A stretch of 64,000 nucleotides of DNA from Microbacterium sp. RU1D (GCF_900156435.1 NZ_FTPQ01000003.1:590600-654599); one strand, 5' to 3'. Shown: positions 52,694 through 61,876, counted from the stretch's first letter. Translations and numbers: made by a program. The notes: generated by a model from the sequence alone, not told the origin.

Positions 52694-52729
52694 ACCCGTC
52701 GACGCCCCCCTTACAAGGCGTCGACGGGT
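52694..52729 (-). terminator. Terminator of the xyl operon
   Basis: ACCCGTCGACGCC and GGCGTCGACGGGT form a perfect 13-bp stem with loop CCCCTTACAA, 54 bases past the xylB stop on the minus strand. Confidence 0.75.
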
Positions 52730-52782
52730 CCGGTCCTACTCTGGCGTATTTCGGTCGCCCGAATCCACTGCGAATCGGGCGA

Positions 52783-54177
52783 CTAGCTCTCCTGCGCGCG
52801 CAGCGCCGCCACGACGTCGTAGCGCGCCCGGATCTGCGGTCGGTGATCGGGCTCGACCGCGCGGGTCGTCGCGACCGTCCAGTCGACCGGCCCGCCCGCG
52901 AGCACACCCGCGGCCTGGCGCGCCGCCCCGAGCGCGACGTACTCCCCCGCGGCCGGCACGACGATCTCGGCGTCGAACACCTGCGCGGCGATGCGCGCCA
53001 CGCCGTCGTTGGCCGCCGCTCCGCCGATCAGCAGCACGCGCCGCACCTCGACGCCCTGCGCCTGGATGGCCTCGAGCCCCACGGCGAGCCCGCTCAGCAT
53101 CCCCTCGATCGCGGCGCGCGCGAGGGTGGGACGGTTCGTGGATGCCAGGGTCAGACCGGTCAGCGAGGCCTGGGCGTGCGGGAGGTTCGGGGTGCGCTCC
53201 CCCTCGAACCACGGCACGAGCACCACGCCGTCGGCGCCCGGCTCGGCCTCCAGCGCGAGGGCGCCGAGCTCGTCGTGCGTGACGCCGAGCAGGCCCGCGA
53301 AGGCATCGAGCACGCGCGCGGCGTTGAGGGTCGCGACGAGGGGGAGATACTTCCCGGTCGCGTCGGCGAACCCCGCCACCGTGCCGGTGGTGTCGCGGCT
53401 GGGCGCGTCGGCGACGGCGAAGACCGTGCCCGAGGTGCCGAGCGAGACGACGACGTCGCCCACTCCCGCGCCGAGCCCGAGGGCCGCGCCGGCGTTGTCC
53501 CCCGCACCGGGGCCGACGAGCGCGCCGCCCGCCAACGTGCCGGCGCTCTCCCACGGTCCCAGCACGCGCGGTCGCACCGCGTCGTGCCCGAGGGCGCGGA
53601 CGAACAGCTCGTCGTCGTATCCGTCGGCGCCCCAGTACGCCGTTCCCGAGGCGTCTGAGCGATCGGTGACGAGTTCCTCCAGCACCGCGTTGCCCGGCCC
53701 GAAGCCGCGCAGGCGCCAAGTCAGCCAGTCGTGCGGGAGGGCGACCGCGGCCACGCGCGCGGCGTTCTCGGGCTCGGCATCCCGCAGCCAGCGGAGCTTC
53801 GTTCCGGTGAAGGAGGCGACCGGCACTGCGCCGGTGCGCTCGGCGAATTCGGCGGCGCCGACCTCGGCGATGAGGTCGCGCGCGGCCTGGGCCGAGCGCG
53901 TGTCGTTCCACAGCAGGGCGTCGCGGATGACGGCCCCCTCGGCATCCAGCACGACCATGCCGTGCTGCTGCCCGGCGATCGAGACCGCGGCGATGTCGTC
54001 GAGCCCGCCCGCCTGGGCGATGGCATCCTGCAGCGCGATCCACCACGCCTCGGGGTCAACCGCGGTGCCGGCCGGATGCGACGCACGCCCCTCGCGCACC
54101 ACGCGCCCGGTCTCGGCGTCGACGACGACGACCTTGCACGACTGCGTCGACGAATCGACTCCCATGACGAGCGCCAT
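52783..54177 (-). CDS. xylB: Xylulokinase
   Basis: A 464-residue FGGY kinase phosphorylating D-xylulose. [20 protein letters not shown] opens the fold, [13 protein letters not shown] is the substrate-side motif typical of Xyl[30 protein letters not shown] the second phosphate motif, and [15 protein letters not shown] the adenine site. The ATG at 54177 follows GAGGGAG at good spacing. It is downstream of xylA with a 353-base gap containing two palindromic repeats, so it may have its own promoter or read through. Confidence 0.95.
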   Translation of the reverse strand: MALVMGVDSSTQSCKVVVVDAETGRVVREGRASHPAGTAVDPEAWWIALQDAIAQAGGLDDIAAVSIAGQQHGMVVLDAEGAVIRDALLWNDTRSAQAARDLIAEVGAAEFAERTGAVPVASFTGTKLRWLRDAEPENAARVAAVALPHDWLTWRLRGFGPGNAVLEELVTDRSDASGTAYWGADGYDDELFVRALGHDAVRPRVLGPWESAGTLAGGALVGPGAGDNAGAALGLGAGVGDVVVSLGTSGTVFAVADAPSRDTTGTVAGFADATGKYLPLVATLNAARVLDAFAGLLGVTHDELGALALEAEPGADGVVLVPWFEGERTPNLPHAQASLTGLTLASTNRPTLARAAIEGMLSGLAVGLEAIQAQGVEVRRVLLIGGAAANDGVARIAAQVFDAEIVVPAAGEYVALGAARQAAGVLAGGPVDWTVATTRAVEPDHRPQIRARYDVVAALRAQES

Positions 54178-54250
54178 GCTCACTCCCTCTGTTCGCCGCG
54201 CCCTCTTCGGCGCGGTGATCACGTTGTCCGTTGTTGCACCCGGGCTCTAT

Positions 54251-54302
54251 CGTCCAGAACACCCGGAGGGGTTTTCAATCCGTCCGGGTGTCTTGGACAC
54301 TC
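54251..54302. repeat. Palindromic repeat (GAGTGTCC family), copy 3
   Basis: CGTCCAGAACACCCGGA against TCCGGGTGTCTTGGACACT, with a GGGGTTTTCAATCCG centre. Lies in the xylA-xylB gap; the left outer arm is partly degraded. Confidence 0.7.
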
Positions 54303-54373
54303 ATGGCCGGATGAGGCGAGCCGCCGGAGGCACGACAGACGCCGCGCTCCCTCGGGGCCCGATTGCCGTGACT

Positions 54374-54430
54374 CGAGTGTCCAGAACACCCGGACTCTTT
54401 CTCAATCCGCCCGGGTGTTCTGGACAATCG
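54374..54430. repeat. Palindromic repeat (GAGTGTCC family), copy 4
   Basis: CGAGTGTCCAGAACACCCGG against CCGGGTGTTCTGGACAATCG, with a short T-rich loop. It is the second of a tandem pair between xylA and xylB. The remainder of the 54178-54530 gap holds no gene; a GTTGTCCGTTGTTGCACC stretch near 54230 may be a weak copy of the xylose operator. Confidence 0.7.
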
Positions 54431-54530
54431 CCGACGCGGATGCTCGGGCGCGCCGCGCCGTGAAGCGCTGTGCGCGACGCGGCGAGTCGAACGGGGCCCG
54501 GATGCCGCGGCATCCGGGCCCCTCGGAAGC

Positions 54531-55718
54531 TCAGCGCGCGCCGAGCAGGTGCTCGGTGGCGAGCTGCTGCAGACGGACGAAGCCGAAGCCCTTACCGCCG
54601 AGGTACGCGTCGGCGTCGAAGTCCTCGTAGGCCGAGCGGTCGGCGAGGAAGTCGTCGTACGTCTCGCCCTCGTTGAGCGTCGGCTGCGCGAGCTCCGCGA
54701 CCTTGGCGGCCTCGAGGGCCTCCTGCACCTCGGGGTCGGCGCGGAAGGCCGCGGCGCGCTCCTTGAGCAGCAGGTAGGTGTTCATGTTGGCCGAGACCGA
54801 GTCCCAGACGCCGGTCTCGTCCTCGGTGCGCGAGGGCTTGTAGTCGAAGTGGCGAGGGCCGTCGTACGCGGGGACGCCGCCGGGGCCGCCGTTCTCGAGC
54901 AGGTCGACGAGGGCGAAGGCGTTGTGCAAGTCGCCGTGGCCGAAGACGAGGTCCTGGTCGTACTTGATGCCGCGCTGACCGTTGAGGTCGATGTGGAAGA
55001 GCTTGCCGTGGTACAGCGCCTGGGCGATGCCGGCGGCGAAGTTGAGGCCCGCCATCTGCTCGTGACCGACCTCGGGGTTCAGGCCCACGAGCTCGGGACG
55101 CTCGAGCGAGTCGATGAACGCGATCGCGTGACCGAGGGTCGGCAGCAGGATGTCGCCGCGGGGCTCGTTGGGCTTGGGCTCGATCGCGAAACGGATGTCG
55201 TAGCCCTTGTCGGTGACGTAGTCGCCGAGCAGGTTGACGGCCTCGCGGTAGCGCTCGAGCGCCTGACGGATGTCCTTGGCGGAGTCGTACTCGGCGCCCT
55301 CGCGGCCACCCCACATGACGAACGTCTTCGCGCCGAGCTCGGCGGCGAGGTCGAGGTTGCGGAGCACCTTGCGCAGGGCGAATCGACGCACCTGGCGGTC
55401 GTTCGAGGTGAAGCCGCCGTCCTTGAACACCGGGGCGGAGAAGAGGTTGGTGGTGACCATCGGCGTGACGATGCCGGTGGCCTCCATCGCGCCCTTCAGG
55501 CGGTCGATCTGCGTCTGACGCTCGGCGTCGGTCGAGCCGAAGGCGAAGAGGTCGTCGTCGTGGAAGGTGAGCCCGTAGGCGCCGAGCTCGGCGAGCTTCT
55601 CGACGACGTGCACGACGTCGAGGGGCTCGCGGGTGGGGCCGCCGAACGGGTCGGTGCCGTTGTAGCCGACGGTCCAGAGACCGAACGAGAACTTGTCATC
55701 GCGGGTGGGGGTGGGCAT
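54531..55718 (-). CDS. xylA: Xylose isomerase (group I)
   Basis: A 395-residue metal-dependent TIM-barrel enzyme converting D-xylose to D-xylulose. [17 protein letters not shown] at the start, the catalytic His in [26 protein letters not shown], the metal-binding [10 protein letters not shown] and [22 protein letters not shown] are the standard class I motifs, and the length is that of actinobacterial XylA. A GAAGGAGCAGG ribosome site precedes the ATG. It is under a palindromic operator at 55771. Confidence 0.97.
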   Translation of the reverse strand: MPTPTRDDKFSFGLWTVGYNGTDPFGGPTREPLDVVHVVEKLAELGAYGLTFHDDDLFAFGSTDAERQTQIDRLKGAMEATGIVTPMVTTNLFSAPVFKDGGFTSNDRQVRRFALRKVLRNLDLAAELGAKTFVMWGGREGAEYDSAKDIRQALERYREAVNLLGDYVTDKGYDIRFAIEPKPNEPRGDILLPTLGHAIAFIDSLERPELVGLNPEVGHEQMAGLNFAAGIAQALYHGKLFHIDLNGQRGIKYDQDLVFGHGDLHNAFALVDLLENGGPGGVPAYDGPRHFDYKPSRTEDETGVWDSVSANMNTYLLLKERAAAFRADPEVQEALEAAKVAELAQPTLNEGETYDDFLADRSAYEDFDADAYLGGKGFGFVRLQQLATEHLLGAR

Positions 55719-55770
55719 TCCTGCTCCTTCGCATGGAGACGCACGAGTGCGCGGTGACGCGCGCCGGGTT

Positions 55771-55787
55771 TGTTGGTGCTCACAACA
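55771..55787. promoter_or_regulatory. Candidate xylose (ROK) operator
   Basis: TGTTG and CAACA are inverted around GTGCTCA, preceded by GGGTT and followed by TATACC, 53-69 bases upstream of the xylA start. The TTGTTGG...CAACA style resembles ROK-type XylR operators, and a ROK gene lies 1.7 kb away. The AT-rich box is unusual here. Confidence 0.6.
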
Positions 55788-55820
55788 TATACCCCGGATG
55801 CCGCGGCGTCCAGCCCCGCG

Positions 55821-56717
55821 TCAGTCGTCGAGCGCGGCGTCCACCACGGCGAACACGGCGGGGTCCCACGTCAGCGCGCGCTCCCACCGTAGGCCGAACC
55901 CCTCGGCGAAGAAGATGCTGTGCACGTGGTCGGGGAACGAGTGACGTTCGACGATCGGCAGCACCGTCGCGGGAACCTCGTCGGCCCGTCCGCTCGCGAG
56001 CGAGACCAGGCCGTCGTGCGGCCACAGCTGCCGCGGCTCGTCGGCGGCCGCGAAGAAGCCCGCCCCGATCGCGGTCACCGGGGTGCCGTCGAGGACCCCC
56101 GCCTGCGCGTCGTTCCACCCGCGCAGGAACCGACGCGACACCTCGGCCGCCGCCCCCTGGGAGTTCGCGTCGGCATAGGGTCGCGCCTCGGCGAAGATCT
56201 GCAGGGTGGCGGGGTCGCCGTGCGCGTCGTCCTCGGTGATCTCGCCGTCGAGCAGGTCGCCGAGCACCGAGCCGTCCCACGGGGTGCCGAGGGTCACGAG
56301 ACGCTCGACGCGCGGGCCCTCACCGCCCAGCTCGCGGATGGCGGCGCGCGAGAACAGCCCGCCCATCGAGTGACCGACGAGGGCCACGCTGTCGATGCCC
56401 TGGTCGTCCGCGAGCCACCGCAGGAAGGCGGCGAGCGCCACCCCCGCGTCGTCGACACGACCGACCGCGTTGATGGTGACCTCGGCGGGCAGCACGACGG
56501 CAACGTCGGCGAAGCCCTGCCACCCGGCATCCTCCCGCACCTCCCCCGCACCGATGCGGGCCGGGGCGGTGAAGGTCCGAATGCCACGGTCGAGCAGGTG
56601 CGCACGGAGGGCCGTCATCGTGTTGCCCGCCGCGAGCCCCGTGGCCGCGGCACGTTCGGGATCGGTGAACGGGGTGACGGCGGCGCCACCGGAGACGAGG
56701 ACGACGGCATCGGCCAT
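55821..56717 (-). CDS. Alpha/beta hydrolase (lipase-like)
   Basis: A 298-residue alpha/beta hydrolase without a signal peptide. The nucleophile elbow is VALVGHSMGGLFSRAAIREL (G-H-S-M-G, about residues 115-119), a GTPWDGSVLGDLLDG segment follows as in triacylglycerol lipases and PGAP1-like proteins, and a late FPDHVHSIFF supplies the catalytic His. The ATG at 56717 has GAAGGAGCC upstream; a longer frame is spurious. Substrate unknown. Confidence 0.85.
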   Translation of the reverse strand: MADAVVLVSGGAAVTPFTDPERAAATGLAAGNTMTALRAHLLDRGIRTFTAPARIGAGEVREDAGWQGFADVAVVLPAEVTINAVGRVDDAGVALAAFLRWLADDQGIDSVALVGHSMGGLFSRAAIRELGGEGPRVERLVTLGTPWDGSVLGDLLDGEITEDDAHGDPATLQIFAEARPYADANSQGAAAEVSRRFLRGWNDAQAGVLDGTPVTAIGAGFFAAADEPRQLWPHDGLVSLASGRADEVPATVLPIVERHSFPDHVHSIFFAEGFGLRWERALTWDPAVFAVVDAALDD

Positions 56718-56770
56718 GGCGGCTCCTTCACGGGTCGGCTTCCCGGTCAGGATAGGGCAGCGTTTCCCCC

Positions 56771-56831
56771 GTCGAGTGTCCGGGACACACCGTGTCGGCC
56801 GAGGCACGACGGCGTGTCCCGGACACCCGAC
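56771..56831. repeat. 61-bp palindromic repeat (GAGTGTCC family), copy 5
   Basis: GTCGAGTGTCCGGGACAC and GTGTCCCGGACACCCGAC are inverted outer arms with an inner ACCGTG/CACGACGG region. Between two minus-strand genes, after the glutathione peroxidase stop side, so likely a terminator for that gene. Confidence 0.7.
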
Positions 56832-56917
56832 GGAGCGAGCCGGCGCGAGCGCGAGGCGCGCGGGCCGGGTGTTACCAGCGGGCGGACGCGGGACGTGGGC
56901 CGCGGCGCCGGGGCAGG

Positions 56918-57403
56918 TCAGCGCGGGAGGGCGTCCTCGATCGCGGCGACGACCTCGGGGGCGTCGGGCTGCGTGCGCGGGCTGAAGCGCGTGACCCGAC
57001 CGTCGGGGGCCACCACGAACTTCTCGAAGTTCCACGAGATGCGGCCCGTCTTGCCCTCGGCATCCGGGGTCGTGGTCAGCTCTTTGTACAGCGGGTGCGC
57101 GTTGCGCCCGTTGATCTTCACCCTCTCCGACATCGGGAAGGTGACGCCCCACGTCGCGGAGCAGTACTCGGCGATCTTGTCCTCGTCGCTGAGCTCCTGC
57201 AGGAACTGGTTGCTCGGGAAGCCGATCACCGTGAACCCGCGGTCGGCGTACTTCTTGTGCAGCGCCTCGAGCGCCTCGTACTGCGGCGCGAGACCGCACC
57301 GCGACGCGACGTTGACCACGAGCGCGGCCTTGCCGGCGGTCAGTTCGCCGAAGGTCGTCTCGTCGCCGCGGATGGTCGTAATGGGGATGCCGGAGAGGTC
57401 CAT
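56918..57403 (-). CDS. Glutathione peroxidase family thiol peroxidase
   Basis: A 161-residue thioredoxin-fold peroxidase that reduces hydroperoxides, in bacteria normally with thioredoxin or mycothiol-linked donors. The peroxidatic Cys36 is in VVNVASRCGLAPQYE (Cys, not selenocysteine), Gln66 in GFPSNQF, and the Trp-Asn pair in SWNFEKFVV. The usual GFPCNQF Cys is Ser here. The ATG at 57403 gives the standard N-terminus. Divergent from the ROK gene. Confidence 0.92.
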   Translation of the reverse strand: MDLSGIPITTIRGDETTFGELTAGKAALVVNVASRCGLAPQYEALEALHKKYADRGFTVIGFPSNQFLQELSDEDKIAEYCSATWGVTFPMSERVKINGRNAHPLYKELTTTPDAEGKTGRISWNFEKFVVAPDGRVTRFSPRTQPDAPEVVAAIEDALPR

Positions 57404-57510
57404 GCGTCGATCCTGGCACCGCGCGCTTTGCCCGGGGTGGGAATGCGGCATCCACGACGGGCAGGGACGGATGCCACGGCCCGACGCCGACGGCATGGCA
57501 CAGTGGTCGG

Positions 57511-58671
57511 ATGGTCACCGAGGGCACGCGCGGCGACGGCATGCGCCGCGCCAACCTCTCCCTCGTGCTGCGCACGGTGCACCGCCAAGGACCTCGCTCC
57601 CGCGCCGCCCTCACCGAGGCGACGGGCCTGAACCGCTCCACGATCGCCGATCTCGTGGGTGACCTGCAGCGCTCGGGGCTCGTCGTCGAACGCGCGTCCG
57701 ACGCTCAGGGTCGCGTGGGCCGGCCGTCCCCCATCGTCGCCCCCGACCCGCGAGTCGTGGCGATCGCCGTCAACCCCGAGGTCGACGCCCTCGACCTCGG
57801 CGCGGTCGCCCTCGACGGCACGATCGTCGCGCGCGAGCGGCTCCCCCAGACCGCCCTTCTCACGCCCGAACGCACCGCCGAGCTGGTCGGTGCGCACCTC
57901 GCGCGCTGGCGTGCGGACGCCCTGGCCGATGCACGGATCGCGGGAATCGGCGTCGCCGTGCCCGGTCCGGTGCGCGCCGCCGACGGCGTCGTGCGCGAGG
58001 CGCCGCACCTCGGCTGGATCGACGCCCCGCTGCCCTCTCTCATGACGGACGCCACGGGCCTGCCCGCCCACGTCGGCAACGACGCGGCGCTCGGCGCCCT
58101 CGCCGAGCACCTGTTCGGCGCCGCGCGCGGAGCGCACGACGTCGTCTACCTCAACGGCGGCGCGAGCGGCATCGGCGGCGCGGTGATCGTGGGCGGTGTG
58201 CCGCTCGGCGGCGCGGGAGGCTACGCCGGCGAGTTCGGACAGAACCGCCCCGGCATCGTCGACCCGCGCGACCGGCGCGCCGCCGACGGCGTCCTGGAGG
58301 ACGAGGTGAGTCGCGCACTGCTGCTCGCCGCCGTCGGATTGGACACCGCGGACGAGGCGACGCTGGCCGCAGCCCTCGCCGCCGCCGACGACCCCGTCGT
58401 GCGCGCTGAGATCGCGCGGCAGCGGCGGATCCTCGCGACCGCCCTCGCGAACGCGGCGAACGTGATGAACCCGGCGGTCATCGTGCTCGGTGGTTTCCTC
58501 GCGACCCTCGCCGAGCTCGACCTGCCTGGTCTCGATGAGGCCGTGCGCGCGCAGACCATGCCCGCGTGCGCGGAAGGTCTACGCCTCGCGGCGGCGGAAC
58601 TCGGCGAGGACCGTCTCCTCGTGGGCGCGGCCGAGGCCGTGTTCGAGACCGCCCTGTTCCCCGCGCGCTGA
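57511..58671 (+). CDS. ROK family transcriptional regulator, probable xylose regulator
   Basis: A 386-residue protein with an N-terminal MarR-like helix-turn-helix (SRAALTEATGLNRSTIADLVGDLQRSGL, about 30-57) and a ROK sugar-kinase-like domain (GIGVAVPGPV, HVGNDAALGALAE, YLNGGASGIGGAVIVGGVPLGG). The Cys-rich zinc motif that normally follows EFGH/Q is missing: the segment reads GEFGQNRPGIVDPRDRRA. It is a good candidate repressor of xylA-xylB, by position and family. Confidence 0.88.
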   Translation: MVTEGTRGDGMRRANLSLVLRTVHRQGPRSRAALTEATGLNRSTIADLVGDLQRSGLVVERASDAQGRVGRPSPIVAPDPRVVAIAVNPEVDALDLGAVALDGTIVARERLPQTALLTPERTAELVGAHLARWRADALADARIAGIGVAVPGPVRAADGVVREAPHLGWIDAPLPSLMTDATGLPAHVGNDAALGALAEHLFGAARGAHDVVYLNGGASGIGGAVIVGGVPLGGAGGYAGEFGQNRPGIVDPRDRRAADGVLEDEVSRALLLAAVGLDTADEATLAAALAAADDPVVRAEIARQRRILATALANAANVMNPAVIVLGGFLATLAELDLPGLDEAVRAQTMPACAEGLRLAAAELGEDRLLVGAAEAVFETALFPAR

Positions 58672-58822
58672 GGTCCCGGCATCCGGGGCTGCGCGCCGGG
58701 CGGAGCGGAGGGGCGATGTGCGACCGAGCGGTCGGTATCCGGGGCGGTCACCCGCGGCCCCCGCGTCGCCCTGTCGGGGGCAGGATGGACGAGGTGCACG
58801 AGACGACGAAGACGGAGCGACT

Positions 58823-60070
58823 ATGACCGAGACACGAGACGCCGGAGCCACCTGGTCGGGCAATTACCGCTACCACGCCGCCGAGGTGCTGCTGCCCGCC
58901 GACGTCGACGAGCTTGCCGAGGTCGTGGCATGCTGTCCCGCGCTGCGCGTGCAGGCGACGCGCCACACGTTCAACGACATCGCCGACGCCGACGGCGCCC
59001 TCGTCTGCCTCGAACGGATGCCGACCCGCATCGACGTCACCGACGACCGCGTGCGCGTCGAGGGGCTCGTGACCTTCGCGCAACTCGCCCCCGTGCTCGA
59101 GGCCGAGGGGCGCGCGCTGCACAACCTCGGCTCCCTCCCGCACATCTCGATCGCCGGGGCCGCCGCCACCGGTACCCACGGGTCGGGGATGGGCAACGGT
59201 AACCTCTCGAGCGCGGTCACGGCCCTCGAGATCATGGATGCCGACGGCCGCACGCAGCACGTCGATCAGGCGCATCCGTGGTTCGGCGCCGCCGCCCTCG
59301 GGCTCGGCGCGTTCGGGGTCGTCACGGCCGTGGAGCTGCGCACCGTCCCGACGTACACCGTCATCCAGCAGGCCTATACCGGCGTCGCGTGGAACGACCT
59401 CGTGTCCGACCCCGCAACGGTGTTCGGGGCATCGCGGAGCGTCAGCGTCTTCACGACGTGGGGCGACCCGGCCGACGACCTCGTGTGGGCCAAGAGCGAC
59501 ACCGAGGCGCCGACATGGGTCGAGGACCTCGGGGGCCGTCCCGTCGGCGACGACCTGCACCTCGGCCGCATCCGCACGCTGGACAACACCACCGAGCGCG
59601 GAACCCCGGGGCCGTGGCACACCCGCCTGCCGCACTTCCGCGCCGACGCGCTGCCGAGCGACGGCGACGAGATCCAGTCGGAGTACTTCGTCCCGATCGC
59701 CTCCGCGGCCGACGCGTTGACGGCCGTCCGCGCGATCGCCCCCGCGTTCGACGCGCACCTGCTGGTGACGGAGCTGCGCACGGTGGCCGCCGACGGCCTG
59801 TGGCTCAGCCCGGCGTTCGAGCGCGACGTGCTCGCGATCCACTTCACCTGGCGCAACGACACCGACGGCGTGCTCGGGGTGCTGCCGCACATCGAGCAGG
59901 CTCTGGCACCCTTCGACGTGCGCCCGCACTGGGGCAAGGCGTTCACGATGCCGGGCGAGACGGTGCGCTCCACGCTCCCCCGCGTCGACGATTTCCTCGC
60001 CGCGGCGCGCGAGGCGGACCCGCGCGGCGTCTTCCGCAACGCCTATCTGGAGCGCACGCTCGGCCTGTGA
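58823..60070 (+). CDS. FAD-dependent alditol (xylitol/sorbitol) oxidase
   Basis: A 415-residue enzyme of the vanillyl-alcohol-oxidase superfamily, close to actinobacterial alditol oxidase (AldO), which oxidises xylitol or sorbitol at C1 with O2. The FAD-linking His is His48 in ATRHTFNDIAD, and the second flavin loop is AATGTHGSGMGNGNLSS. The C-terminal ALO domain includes HWGKAFTMPG and ADPRGVFRNAYLERTLGL. There is no signal peptide. It fits the polyol theme of the neighbouring SDR gene. Confidence 0.92.
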   Translation: MTETRDAGATWSGNYRYHAAEVLLPADVDELAEVVACCPALRVQATRHTFNDIADADGALVCLERMPTRIDVTDDRVRVEGLVTFAQLAPVLEAEGRALHNLGSLPHISIAGAAATGTHGSGMGNGNLSSAVTALEIMDADGRTQHVDQAHPWFGAAALGLGAFGVVTAVELRTVPTYTVIQQAYTGVAWNDLVSDPATVFGASRSVSVFTTWGDPADDLVWAKSDTEAPTWVEDLGGRPVGDDLHLGRIRTLDNTTERGTPGPWHTRLPHFRADALPSDGDEIQSEYFVPIASAADALTAVRAIAPAFDAHLLVTELRTVAADGLWLSPAFERDVLAIHFTWRNDTDGVLGVLPHIEQALAPFDVRPHWGKAFTMPGETVRSTLPRVDDFLAAAREADPRGVFRNAYLERTLGL

Positions 60071-60090
60071 GGCGGGAGGCGCGCGAAGGT

Positions 60091-60155
60091 CGCTGAGCCC
60101 GTCGATGGGACCGGGACCCACGCAACCCCCGGAGGCTTCGACGAGCTCAGCCTCC
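60091..60155. repeat. CTGAGCCCGTCGA repeat hairpin between convergent genes
   Basis: CGCTGAGCCCGTCGATGG (60091-60108) and GGAGGCTTCGACGAGCTCAGCC (from 60131) are inverted members of the dispersed repeat, able to pair with each other; the second also has its own GGAGGCT/AGCCTCC stem. Positioned between convergent genes. Confidence 0.65.
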
Positions 60156-60213
60156 TCATGCCGAGACCGCGGAACGACGCCGCCCACCGCGGCGCCGCCC
60201 CGTGGCATCCGGT

Positions 60214-60942
60214 TCAGCGGCTGGAGTAGCCGCCGTCGATCGGGAGCGAGACGCCGGAGATCATGCCCGCGCCGTCGCCGAGCAGGAAGACAATGGGGGC
60301 GGCGATGTCGTCCTCGGTCGCCCACTTGTGCAGCGGCATGGCCTCGAGGAAGGGGCCCTCGATGTCGGGGCGACCCCAGTACCAGGCCGACATCGGCGTC
60401 ATGACGACGGTGGGGTTCACGCTGTTGACGCGGATGCCGTAGCCGCCGAGCTCGAGGGCCGACACGCGCGTGATGTTGTCCAGGGCGGCCTTCGACGAGC
60501 CGTACGAGATGTGCCCCGTGAGGGCGACGAGGCTCGCCTGACTCGAGACGTTGACGATGGCGCCGCCCTTGCCGACGCGGATCATCTCGCGCGAGGCGTA
60601 CTTGGTCACCAGCAGTGACCCGCGGGCGTTGATGCTCATGACCTTGTCGAACACGTCGATGTCGGTCTCCATGGGCGTGGCGATCTCGCCGCCCCACCCG
60701 CCGCAGTTGACGACGCCGTAGAGGTCGCGGCCCTCGATCGCGGAGCGGATCTCGTCCTCGGATTCGAGGTCGAACACGACGGGCTCGGCGCCGGTCTCGG
60801 CGGCGATCGCGGCGACGCTGTCGGCCGTACGACCGGCGGCGAGCACGGTCGCCCCGGCGGCGACGAGGTGGCGCACGGTCGCGCCGCCGATGCCGCCACC
60901 GGCTCCGGTGACGAGGATGGTGCGGTCGGTGAAATCGGTCAT
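60214..60942 (-). CDS. SDR oxidoreductase (L-xylulose reductase-like)
   Basis: A 242-residue classical short-chain dehydrogenase. TILVTGAGGGIGGATVRHL (8-26) binds NAD(P), INARGSLLVTKYA and IVNVSSQASLV supply the Asn and Ser, and ISYGSSKAALDNITR the catalytic Tyr-x-x-x-Lys. The NSVNPTVVMTPMSAWYW segment matches DCXR/L-xylulose-reductase-like carbonyl reductases that interconvert xylitol or arabitol with ketopentoses. It is divergent from the kinase/ABC operon and convergent with the alditol oxidase, supporting a polyol role. Confidence 0.88.
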   Translation of the reverse strand: MTDFTDRTILVTGAGGGIGGATVRHLVAAGATVLAAGRTADSVAAIAAETGAEPVVFDLESEDEIRSAIEGRDLYGVVNCGGWGGEIATPMETDIDVFDKVMSINARGSLLVTKYASREMIRVGKGGAIVNVSSQASLVALTGHISYGSSKAALDNITRVSALELGGYGIRVNSVNPTVVMTPMSAWYWGRPDIEGPFLEAMPLHKWATEDDIAAPIVFLLGDGAGMISGVSLPIDGGYSSR

Positions 60943-61030
60943 GGGAGGGCTCTTTCGCGGGTCCTGAGGGCGGGGACGACGGCGGTGTCGTCGCGGCCCA
61001 TGATAACCACAGAATCACGCGGATGACTTC

Positions 61031-61087
61031 GGTGTCATGACGAATTGGTCCCGACTGTTGACACCGGTGTCACGGTGGGCTTACCGT
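61031..61087 (+). promoter_or_regulatory. Promoter with overlapping GGTGTCA operator
   Basis: TTGACA (61058-61063) is the consensus -35 box, and TACCGT (61082-61087) a plausible -10 at 18-base spacing, driving the kinase/ABC operon. TGACACCGGTGTCA (61059-61072) is a perfect palindrome covering the -35. An extra GGTGTCA half-site is at 61031-61037. This looks like a repressor site; the regulator gene is not adjacent. Confidence 0.7.
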
Positions 61088-61100
61088 AACGTTCGTTCGA

Positions 61101-61120
61101 CCGGTGGAAAGCTCCACCGG
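61101..61120 (+). promoter_or_regulatory. Perfect hairpin in the operon leader
   Basis: CCGGTGGA and TCCACCGG pair around AAGC, within the predicted 5' untranslated region; a further CTCCACCGG follows at about 61125, offering an alternative partner for the left arm. This is a possible RNA switch or stability element. Confidence 0.5.
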
Positions 61121-61177
61121 ACCGCTCCACCGGCGCAGCACTTGGACGTGCGGCGTCCCCGGAAGGACCACACCGCC

Positions 61178-61876
61178 GTGACCCGCACCTCGCAGAACGC
61201 CGCACCGATCGCCGCCGCGACCGTGCACCTCGACGACCTCGTCGACCGTGCCCGTCGGCTCGCGGCATCGGGCGAGCGCCGCGTCCTGGGGCTGGCGGGT
61301 ACGCCCGGCGCCGGCAAGTCCACCGTCAGCGACGCGCTGCTCGCCGCCCTGGGCTCCGACGCGGTCCTGGTCGGCATGGACGGGTTCCACCTCGCCAACG
61401 AGGAGCTCATCCGCCTCGGCCGCCGCGATCGAAAGGGCGCCCCCGACACGTTCGACGTCGACGGCTACGTCGCCCTGCTCGATCGCATTCGCGCCGGCCG
61501 CGAGGTCTACGCGCCGCGCTTCGACCGGAGCCTCGAGGAGTCGATCGGCTCCGCGGTGCTCGTGCCCGCCGACGTCCCCCTCGTCATCACCGAGGGCAAC
61601 TACCTGCTGCACGACGAGCACGGGTGGGATGCCGTGGCATCCCGTCTCGACGAGGTCTGGTTCCTCGACATCGACGCGTACGCCCGCCGCAAGCGCCTCG
61701 TCGCCCGCCGGCTCTCCCACGACCACCCGCATGACGAGGCCGTGGCCTGGGTCCGCGAGGTCGACGAGCGCAACGCCGCCGTCGTCGAACGCGGGCGCCA
61801 CCGCGCCCACCTCGTCGTCACCGTCTCCGACGCCCCCGCCGGGGGCGTCGGCCACCACGAAGGAGCTTCCTCATGA
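61178..61876 (+). CDS. P-loop kinase of the uridine/fructokinase-like family
   Basis: A 232-residue P-loop kinase. The Walker A GTPGAGKST is at 41-49, followed by LVGMDGFHLANEEL with the catalytic Asp-Gly-Phe-His, then VITEGNYLL, and SHDHPHDEAVAWVREVDE near the C-terminus. This nucleoside/nucleotide-kinase-like subgroup occurs next to ribose-type ABC importers and is thought to phosphorylate the imported sugar. The GTG at 61178 (GGAAGGA upstream) was chosen, since an earlier frame covers the promoter. It overlaps the ATPase gene by four bases. Confidence 0.88.
   Translation: MTRTSQNAAPIAAATVHLDDLVDRARRLAASGERRVLGLAGTPGAGKSTVSDALLAALGSDAVLVGMDGFHLANEELIRLGRRDRKGAPDTFDVDGYVALLDRIRAGREVYAPRFDRSLEESIGSAVLVPADVPLVITEGNYLLHDEHGWDAVASRLDEVWFLDIDAYARRKRLVARRLSHDHPHDEAVAWVREVDERNAAVVERGRHRAHLVVTVSDAPAGGVGHHEGASS

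Noticed and set aside
58748..61018. Long minus-strand frame (756 codons) across the alditol oxidase gene
   Set aside because: Antisense to the oxidase and out of phase with the SDR gene; no domain is recognisable.
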